A DNA stretch of 64,000 nt from assembly GCF_015686695.1 (NCBI RefSeq), contig NZ_JADPMR010000001.1, positions 1,674,001-1,738,000 of the forward strand, read 5' to 3'. Within the stretch, counting starts at the first letter, position 1. Every line of letters begins with the position of its first letter. Below are positions 30,701 to 39,000 of this stretch, in pieces. The notes below the pieces were generated by a model. The model did not search any database. It was not told the DNA's origin and was given only the letters and a program-made list of their open reading frames with translations. This DNA is from Vibrio nitrifigilis. Lineage in GTDB: Bacteria; Pseudomonadota; Gammaproteobacteria; Enterobacterales; Vibrionaceae. A program made the position numbers and the translations under genes.

Positions 30701-32529
30701 ACGTGGAAAATCGTTTAGCGATTGCGTGGCAAGAGCTGCTGGGCATGGAAAGCATTGGTCGTCAGGACAACTTCTTTGAACTAGGTGGCCACTCATTATT
30801 GGCGGTCCAGCTAATTGAAAAACTGCGCCAACAAGGGGATGAATTGGCGATTAAATCGCTATTTACTCACCCAACGTTGCAACAGTTAGCCACCCAAATT
30901 AATAGTGACGACTCATCAATAGAGCAAGAGTCGAATGCGCTCGAACAAGCGCATTTAATGGCTTTTGGTCATGATGTTGCTGAGCAAGGAATGGAAGACA
31001 GTGCTGGCACAGAAATGACCCAGTTACAGAAAGACATTTTGCAGTATCAAGCTTTGGCCGAAAAACAAGCTGAACCTATGATTGCCATGCATGAGCGTTA
31101 TAGCCAAGCCCAGTATTGGGACCAATTTATTACCGCTTACAATGAAACGGGCACTCAAGCTCCTCTGTTCTATATCGGTCATGAACATATCGATGCAGAG
31201 TGGATTGCTCAGTTAGGGCACGCAATCGATTCGGATGTGCCGTTTTACAGTTTATGCTTAACGTCATCGGTGTTACCTAACTTACATACGATGCAGAAGA
31301 TCGCTGAATATTATGTTACTGCTGTTCGTCAGCGTCAGCCTCAAGGCCCTTACCGCCTGATTGGTCATGGCATTTGCGGTATGGTGGCATATGAAATTGC
31401 AGCGCAGTTACAAGGTGTTGATCAACCGGTAAGTTATTTAGGATTGATTGATTGTTGGGGCGTGACAACGCAAGTTCAGCAAACTCAGTTAAGGGAAAAG
31501 GCTTCAACGCCGGTGGTATTTGGTATTGATAGTGTGACTGGCAAAGAGTGGGTCAATCATGAGTATCAGATTCATCGTCTCCCGCTCGCGTTAGATCTGT
31601 ATGCATCAGAACCGCAACAAGGCTCAATGGGCTGGGAACACTATTTTGCACCAGAGCAATTAACGGTAACGCCGAGCACGGTCGCGACAGATGTGGCTCA
31701 AGGGGTCATGCAGTACTTAACGACTAATCCGATGGTAGCCAATTTGGCTGAGTACAATCCTGTTATTCCGTTGCAAACAGGAGATAAGAAAGGCGCTATT
31801 GCGATTTGTATCCCTGGTGCTGGGGACAATGTCTTTGCCTTTGTTGATTTAGTTGAGCAATTAGATAGTGCAATGACAGTATACGGTTTACAGCCGCGTG
31901 GAATATGGGGCGATCTGCCACCTCATACATCAGTACAAGCAGCTGCTGATTTTTATTTGCATGCCATTTTGCCGCACATTGAGGGGAGACATGTGCATGT
32001 TATTGGTCATTCGTTTGGTGGTTGGGTTGCCATTGAACTTGCGCGTAAACTTGAATCTGTCGGTATTCAGGTTGATGAACTCGTGATGGCCGATACGCAA
32101 GCGCCTCAAGCGATTCAGCGCGAATATACGGATTTAGAAGTGGTAGCCTATTTAGCTGGATTAATGGAAATGCATGGGGTGAATCTATCCATGACATGGG
32201 AAATTCTCGAAACGTTGGAGCCAAACCAGCGCATTGAGAAAGTTTATCAGCAATTGTTACAGCATCATATTTTACCTGTTGCAACGACCAAAGAGCAGTT
32301 TATGGGCATTGTTCGGGCATTTGCAACTAATTTAAGAACTGGGTATCAACCTTCGCAATGGCCAGGAGCTCCAACGCGACTATTATTGTCCAATCAAACG
32401 ATGAGTGAGCAAAATGTTTGGCTAAAACATTTACCGAAATTAGAAGTTGCCCATTCACCTGTTAATCATATGCAGTTATTGAAAAAGCGCCATATTCGTC
32501 AATTAGTAGAACTTATTCATGTTGAATAA
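27781..32529 (+). CDS. Single-module NRPS: EntF-like C-A(Leu)-T-degenerate TE-TE
   Basis: The protein is 1582 residues from ATG 27781; an upstream TTG in frame is less likely. The C domain (about 15-430) resembles that of EntF, with HHLIIDGFG at 149 rather than the usual HHxxxDGWS; EntF-type domains accept an acyl or aryl group from a separate carrier. The A domain (about 465-955) reads D-A-W-F-L-G-N-I-V-K, essentially Leu. The carrier Ser is 1005. The first TE reads GHGICG at 1195-1200, so the nucleophile Ser is Gly1197. It also lacks the lid region and the GEHQLL-type catalytic His, and is inactive. The second TE has GHSFGG (Ser1411), Asp and His, and looks active. The protein probably makes or releases an N-acyl-Leu unit. 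No docking tail is visible. Confidence 0.88.
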   Translation: MENLNRLSQLRDETQAMPLSSAQQGMWFAQQLNLEANPKVFKITEYLKIDGKVDVQILLDAFQHTLSETESFQRIFYHTQLGPQQQTVEHQPYVIPVIDCSEAADPEQMAGEWVEQESQRYWDFDHDRLFSLAVLKISDECYWYFACAHHLIIDGFGAQLLSARVAELYSAMVAGEPLPECDFTPLTKILDSEERYRSAKAYQKDRQYWLDQMQGKPTPLSLSDKRAVCTDISRRQSYLPEETHQALRALAARLHTPLPQLLISLTALFLHRITGEQDLLVGCPMTGRSNKVARRYAGMMSNVLPLRLAIEPSATLATLVEQVQARVLSTVRHQNYRGEELSQELGLVNSDDALVLTHINILPFEYDMTFGGLPVQANNVSLGPLDDLSINVCDRGEEQGLELCIDANAALYDDATLDAHFNRLFRFYTAATQVPLECELGDYPIMTSRDIQLWEQWNDKVEYFGPHQPAYRLFEQQVELRPDAIALSAEEGMLTYDALNRRSNQLAHYLRERGVGPEVKVAVCCDRGWDWLIALLGVWKAGGAYVPIDPAYPMERIDYIVEDCAPKFMISDGIVSFEESQTPVEVLHMSDDEVLWMFGSEENLTHPEYEPNHLAYIIYTSGSTGKPKGVMVEHCTLTNLIHWHNQAFDMGASSATSSVAGMGFDATVWEVWPALCVGGRLCAPKLAVTRDPQQLLTWWAEQPVDVSFLPTPIAELAFAQDIAPQTLKYLLVGGDKLTRNAPEHVSYQLVNNYGPTETTIVTTSGLMKGADVLHIGEPIVNSRIYILDERQKRVPWGVTGEIYIGGAGVTRGYINLPEQTESRFLADPFSELPGARMYRSGDLARWLPDGNIEFRGRNDSQVKIRGFRIELGEIAHALQACPDVELGVVTVDKESQDQRIVAYYTVSQEAQQRPSPKLLNEQLTETLPAYMMPSAYVDLEVMPLTANGKVDYRALPKPSEDAFIHREYEAPIGDVENRLAIAWQELLGMESIGRQDNFFELGGHSLLAVQLIEKLRQQGDELAIKSLFTHPTLQQLATQINSDDSSIEQESNALEQAHLMAFGHDVAEQGMEDSAGTEMTQLQKDILQYQALAEKQAEPMIAMHERYSQAQYWDQFITAYNETGTQAPLFYIGHEHIDAEWIAQLGHAIDSDVPFYSLCLTSSVLPNLHTMQKIAEYYVTAVRQRQPQGPYRLIGHGICGMVAYEIAAQLQGVDQPVSYLGLIDCWGVTTQVQQTQLREKASTPVVFGIDSVTGKEWVNHEYQIHRLPLALDLYASEPQQGSMGWEHYFAPEQLTVTPSTVATDVAQGVMQYLTTNPMVANLAEYNPVIPLQTGDKKGAIAICIPGAGDNVFAFVDLVEQLDSAMTVYGLQPRGIWGDLPPHTSVQAAADFYLHAILPHIEGRHVHVIGHSFGGWVAIELARKLESVGIQVDELVMADTQAPQAIQREYTDLEVVAYLAGLMEMHGVNLSMTWEILETLEPNQRIEKVYQQLLQHHILPVATTKEQFMGIVRAFATNLRTGYQPSQWPGAPTRLLLSNQTMSEQNVWLKHLPKLEVAHSPVNHMQLLKKRHIRQLVELIHVE

Positions 32530-32922
32530 ATAAAACACATAGTACTGTAAAATATAATTTTAATAGTTTTGGTTAATAATTATTTATGTCAACTTGATAA
32601 TAGATTAATGTTATTTTGTTTATACGAATAAATTATTAATGGTATTTATTGTTACTATAAAAAATGAGACATTGGTCCCATATGTAATCTTGCTATGTAA
32701 TAATTAAAGTATGAAGTATTAATTATTTTATAAATAGATTAATATATAGATAGTTTTATATATTAATACTGAATTGTTTTTTAACTATATGATTATTAGA
32801 TAGTTATGCCTATTTGGGGCAGGGTGTTTTTGTGCCTGAATATGGTATAAATATAACTGTTTATAGTCATGAATAGAATGATTATAACGTATGCTATCTA
32901 ATTTAAACTATTCATCTTAGAT
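32530..32922 (+). other. AT-rich intergenic region upstream of third NRPS unit
   Basis: No gene is visible. The stretch is roughly 75-80 percent A+T, much higher than the flanking coding DNA, with many short TTAAT/ATTAA runs. It probably holds the promoter of the 33031 gene and is the kind of sequence the silencing protein H-NS binds. I could not fix a -10/-35 pair with confidence because AT-rich matches are too frequent. Confidence 0.4.
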
Positions 32923-32962
32923 AAAAATACCCTGCGGGCATTGTTCTGTGGGGTATTTTTGT
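32923..32962 (+). terminator. Intrinsic terminator or attenuator before the 33031 NRPS
   Basis: AAAAATACCC (32923-32932) is the exact reverse complement of GGGTATTTTT (32951-32960), with an 18-base loop and a T-rich tail. It lies 390 bases after the previous stop but only 70 before the next start, so it may act in a leader of the 33031 gene rather than as a simple end signal for the 27781 gene. Confidence 0.6.
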
Positions 32963-33030
32963 TTGTTATTTTTAGAGCCTTTTATTTTTTAAAAGACTAA
33001 CTTTAATTGCGTAATAGAGAGTCTAAATCT

Positions 33031-36000
33031 ATGATTGATCTGAATCGTTCATCTAATAATTTCGGTGAACAACAGAGCGTTGCATTACCTTTAACAGCAG
33101 CTCAACAAGGCATTTGGTTTGCTCAACAATTAAATAATGAGGCAGATGCAAAAGTCTTTAAAGTTATCGAATATATTGAAATTAACGGGCCGATAGAAGC
33201 GCCTCTTTTAGTTAAAGCCATTCAACATGTACACAGTGAGACTGACGCGTTGCAGATGAATTTCACTGTAGCGACTGGCGGTGATGTCTGGCAAACCTAC
33301 CATCCACGCTCGTGTTTGGTCGATGTGGTTGATGTGAGTGATAAGCCATCACCACAAAACGCTGCTCAAGCTTGGTTGGATCACGAAAGTCACCGCACTT
33401 TTGACGTGCACAATGGGCCTTTGTGCGCCTTTGCTGTGATTAAATTAGCCAATGACCGATATTGGTACTTCTCCTGTGCCCATCACCTTGTTATGGATGG
33501 GTTCGGAGCACGTCTTTTTTGCTCTCGCGTTGCAGATGTTTATACTGCGCTTGCTCAACAACAAGCCGTACCCGATTGTCCGTTTACCCCATTGCATGAT
33601 GTAATTGAACTTGAAACGCAGTATCAGGACAGTCGCCAATTTAGCAAGGATGAAACCTATTGGTGTGAGCAAATGGATCATCGTCCGGCTGCGCTAAGTT
33701 TGTCAAATCGACACGAGACATGTGTTGAAATCGTCCGAAGACAATCCTATCTTCCCCGTCGTCTCCATCAAAAACTTATCGCGCTTGCTCACACTTTACA
33801 CTCTCCTTTACCCCAACTTCTTATTACACTCAATGCGCTGTACCTTGCCCGAATCACACACCAACAAGACGTGGTGATAGGGTGTCCGATGACCGGACGC
33901 CGCCAAAAAGCCGCGCGTTTGTGCCCAAGTATGATGTCAAATGTCTTGCCATTACGCCTAACCATATCACCGGAATGTTGCTTAGCAGAGTTGGTTGATC
34001 AAGTTAATGCTAAGGTGATGAGTATGGTTCGCCATCAAGCCTATCGCGGCGAAACGTTGGCGACGAAGCTCGGATTGGTCAGCCAAACGGAATCGCTGTG
34101 CTTAACGCACATCAACATATTGCCTTTTGATTACACGATGACCTTTGCGGGTCATTCCGTGCAAGCCCATAACCTGGCGCTTGGGCCAATAGAGGACTTA
34201 GCGATCAATATTTGTGATCGTGGTGAACAGAGTGGGTTAGAGCTGTGTCTTGATGCTAACCGTTCGCTTTACAGTGATGAAGAACTAGAGGCTCGTTTCA
34301 CACGAATTATGAGTTTTTATGAGCAGTCTGTTGAACAAGAACTGACGACAAACATTGGGGTGTTCCCAATTTTGTCTGAGCAGGATAAAACCCATTGGTC
34401 TAAGAGTAATGCGACTGAACTGAATTTTGGCGCGTTTCAACCTGTTTATCAATTGATAGAACAACAGGCACAGCACCATCCAGACCTAATTGCACTTAAA
34501 ACAAAACATGACGTTGTCACTTATTCTCAATTGAACCGTCGAGCGAACCAATTAGCACACTTTTTACGTAACGAGGGTGTGTGTGCTGAACAGAAGGTGG
34601 CGGTGTGCTGTGACCGTTCTATCGAATGGGTTACGGCCTTATTGGCCATTTTAAAAGCAGGTGGTGCCTATATTCCTATCGACCCAGCTTATCCAAATGA
34701 GCGCATTGAGTACATGCTTGAAAATAGTCAACCTAATGTGCTCATTACAGATGGGATTGTCGATTTTTCGGTAATGCCGTATCAGCAGAGTAACGAGGTT
34801 CCGTTAATAAATGTTGTGCGAGACAGTGCACAATGGTCCCAACAAAGTGAACAAAATCTCGATCTATCCGACACCAGCTCGCATGACTTGGCTTATATCA
34901 TTTACACATCGGGATCAACGGGAAAGCCCAAGGGTGTGCAAGTAGAACATCATACCTTGACCAATCTGATTCATTGGCACAACCACACGTTCAATGTTAA
35001 ACAAGGCACTGGAGCATCAAGTGTTGCTGGAATGGGATTTGATGCTGCTGTTTGGGAAGTTTGGCCACCTTTGTCTGCTGGTGGATGTCTGCATATGCCA
35101 TCGGTCAGCGTCAGTAGTGATCCACAACAATTGCTCGATTGGTGGATCGATCAGCCGATAGAAGTTGGATTTTTACCGACTCCGATTGCTGAATTGGCCA
35201 TGGCACGAGATATCGCGCCAAGCACACTACGTTATTTATTGGTCGGCGGGGATAAATTGACACGTCACCCAGCCGACGATAAGCATTATCAGTTGGTGAA
35301 TAACTATGGTCCAACTGAGACTACTGTCGTTGCTACCTCTGGGGTAATGAAATCATCAGGGACTCTCGATATTGGCGGCCCAATCGCCAATACAAGGATT
35401 TACATCCTAGATGACAGATTGCAGCCGGTGCCGCTTGGTGTCACAGGCGAAATATATATTGGTGGTGCGGGTGTCGCACGTGGCTATCTTAATTTGCCGG
35501 AGCAAACTGAGCAGCGCTTTATTGCTGACCCTTTTACGCACTGCTTAGACGCAAAAATGTATCGCACCGGAGACTTAGGTTGCTGGCGTGACGACGGCAC
35601 TATTACTTATCAAGGTCGGAATGATAGTCAGGTCAAAATACGCGGCTTTCGAATCGAATTGGGGGAAATTGCCAACGCACTTCAACAGTGTGAGGGTGTG
35701 GTCAGCGCGGTAGTGATCGCGCAAGGGCAGCACGAAGATAATAAACGTCTGATTGCTTATTATACCAGTGAACAATTGGCACTCGATAATCAGGGGTTAC
35801 AACAGCATCTTAGTCAGCTGCTACCCGGTTATATGGTGCCAGCTGCCTATGTTTATCTCGCAGATATTCCATTGACTGCTAACGGTAAAGTGGATTATCG
35901 GCAGTTGCCAGAACCTGATACTAGCGCATTTATTCAGCGTAAGTTTGAAGCGCCCGAAACAGAATTAGAATGCCTGCTAGCCAATATTTGGCAAGACTTA

Positions 36001-39000
36001 TTAGGCGTAGCAAGTGTCGGGCGTCATGATAATTTCTTTGAATTAGGCGGACACTCACTACTGGCGGTTCGGTTAATTGATCAGTTACGCCAGCATGGGT
36101 ATTCGTTAGCGATTAAGTCACTGTTTACTTATCCAACCTTAGAGCAGTTGGCTAAGTCGTTAGCCGCATCGGATCATCAAACGCTCTTTAACCAAGTTCC
36201 TGAGAACAAGATACCCAAAGGGTGTCGAACCATTACACCAGCATTGTTGTCTCTGATTGAATTAACGCAAGAACAGATCAATATGGTCGTGGAGGCCATG
36301 CCGGGTGGTGCGGAAAATATCCAAGATATTTATCCGCTGGCTCCGCTGCAAGAGGGGATATTATTCCATCATATGTTGGCAGAAAAAGGCGATCCTTATA
36401 TTACTCGGGCGATTAAGGCGTTTCCTGATCGTTCTGCCCTCGATGCGTTTGTGCACGCTTTACAAGCTGTGATTGAGCGTCATGACATATTACGTACGGC
36501 CATTTTATGGGACAAACTAGAGCAACCTGTGCAGGTGGTGTGTCGCCATGTTGAGCTGGACGTCGACACTTTATATTTCGATGAGCAGGATAAAGTAGCA
36601 GCCCTTAAAGAGCGCTTTGATCCCGACATTACCCGAATTAATGTGCAAAGTGCACCGATGATGGAGTTGCACGCGACACAAGACCCCGACAATGAACGTT
36701 GGCTCTTATGTTTAATGATGCACCACCTGTGTTTCGACCATACAACGCTCGAATTGATGATGGAAGAGGTACAAGCACACATACTTGGTTGTGAAGCACA
36801 ATTACCAGCACCACTGCCATTTAGAAATTTTGTCTATGAAAGCCGCAAAAATATCGATATTGCTGCTCAAACAGCCTATTTCAGCGAACGTTTTGCTGAT
36901 ATTGATGAACCTTGTGCCCCCTTTGGTTTATTGGAAGTGCAAGGCAATGGTAGCGATATTAGTGAATTACGCGTACCGCTCAATGACACATTGGCAAAAG
37001 AGGTACGCAAAGTGGCTAAGCAAACGGGCGTCAGTACCGCAAGTCTGTTTCATTTAGCCTGGGCGATGGTGTTAAGAGCAGCAACGGGAACCGATGATAT
37101 CACTTTTGGTACGGTATTATTTGGACGAATGGCGGCTGGCGATGGTGCCAACCGTGTATTAGGGATGTTCTTAAATACGTTACCGCTAAGATTACAACTC
37201 GAGGCGCTGACTGTTACACAAGCGGTATACGAAACGCATCAACGTTTGGCAGAACTGTTGGATTATGAACATGCTTCGCTTTCTTTAGCCCAACAATGCA
37301 GTGGGTTAAGTCAGCAAACTCCGCTGTTTAGTGCACTGATAAATTATCGCTACGATGGAGGAAGCAGCCAGCTAGAATTTGAATCTGCACCAGTGGATTT
37401 GGTTTACGCAGAGGAGCGGACTAACTATCCAATGGTGATGTCGGTCAATGACAATCCGGGCAAGGGTTTCTCGTTAGATCTGCAAGTCGCCGCACATGTT
37501 GGCTGTGAACGGGTGAGTGATATGGTTATCATGGCCTTACGAGGTATTGTAGAAAGTTTAAGCTCTGCTCCTCATCTGCAACTAAACCAAGTGAACGTGT
37601 TATCGCAGCAGCAGGTACACACCCTCGTTAACGAACTAAATCAGACCCAATTGACGTTAAATCCGAGCGATACGTTAGTGAGTTTATTTATCCAGCACGC
37701 CCTGGCATATCCGAATGATGTTGCCATTATTACCGAAACAAAACAGATAACTTATGGTGAATTGGAGCGCCAAACCAATCAATTGAGTCGTTATCTACGA
37801 GCACAAGGCGTCGATAAAGATCAACGTGTAGCTGTCTGCTTTGATCGCAGTGTCGATTCTGTATTAGCCATGTTAGCCGTTCTTAAATCAGGCGCCGCTT
37901 ATATCCCTATGGATCCTCATTATCCCGCTGAACGTCTGCAATATATGGTCGAAAACAGTCAACCCAGCTTGGTATTGACCGATGGTGTGATTGATTTAGG
38001 CGCGGTGTTAGTGCAGCAAGACGTAGAGATCGTGAATACGCTGCGTGACACGCAATGGCAAAATGAATCCAACGCAGGCTTACCACATCATGTTGAACCT
38101 GATGATCTTGCCTATATCATTTATACCTCTGGTTCTACGGGCAAGCCGAAAGGTGTCATGGTTGAACATGGTAACTTAAATCATCTGATTCAATGGCATA
38201 ATCACCGTTTTGCGTTGCAGCGTGGTACTCATGCTTCTGCCGTTGCTGGCGTTGGTTTTGATGCGAGCGTTTGGGAAATGTGGCCGCCGCTTGCGGTTGG
38301 TGGCACGTTGCATCTGCCATCAATAGCCGTGTCACGCGATCCAGAGCAGTTAATTGCTTGGTGGCAACAAGCACCATTGGAAGTCGGGTTCTTATCCACG
38401 CCGATTGCTGAATTAGTGCTTAAACGTCGTCTCACTCATCCATCGCTACGGTACTTGTTAGTTGGGGGGGATAGACTCAATATTGCGCCCCCAGAGCAGT
38501 GCACCTATCAGCTAATCAATAACTATGGACCAACGGAAACCACAGTGGTGGCAACCTCTGGCGAAATTACGGCAACGAATAAAACCTTAGATATAGGTCA
38601 GCCAATCAGTAATACGGCTATCTATATTTTGGATGCTCATGGGCAACTATTACCACGTGGTGTCGCCGGGGAAATTTACATTGGTGGTAAAGGGGTTGCT
38701 CGCGGGTATCTCGATTTACCCGAAATGACGAGTCAGCGGTTTTTACCTGATCGATTTAGTACCACGAGCAACGCGCGAATGTATCGAACTGGAGATTTAG
38801 GTCGCTGGTTAGACAATGGCACGATTGAATATTTAGGTCGCAATGATAGCCAGGTGAAAATTCGTGGCTTTAGGATTGAGCTGGGGGAAATTAGTGCCAC
38901 ATTAGGTACGCATGGTGGCGTTGAAGAAGCCGTCGTTACTGTAACGCAAACAGACAATAAACAACTTATTGCCCACTACGTTGGGCAGGCTCAAGCGTCT

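Noticed and set aside
32590..32615. Fur box (TGATAATAGATTAAT) suggesting a siderophore locus
   Set aside because: Only one half-site matches the 7-1-7 consensus and the whole region is AT-rich, so a chance match is likely. No catechol or other siderophore genes are in the window.
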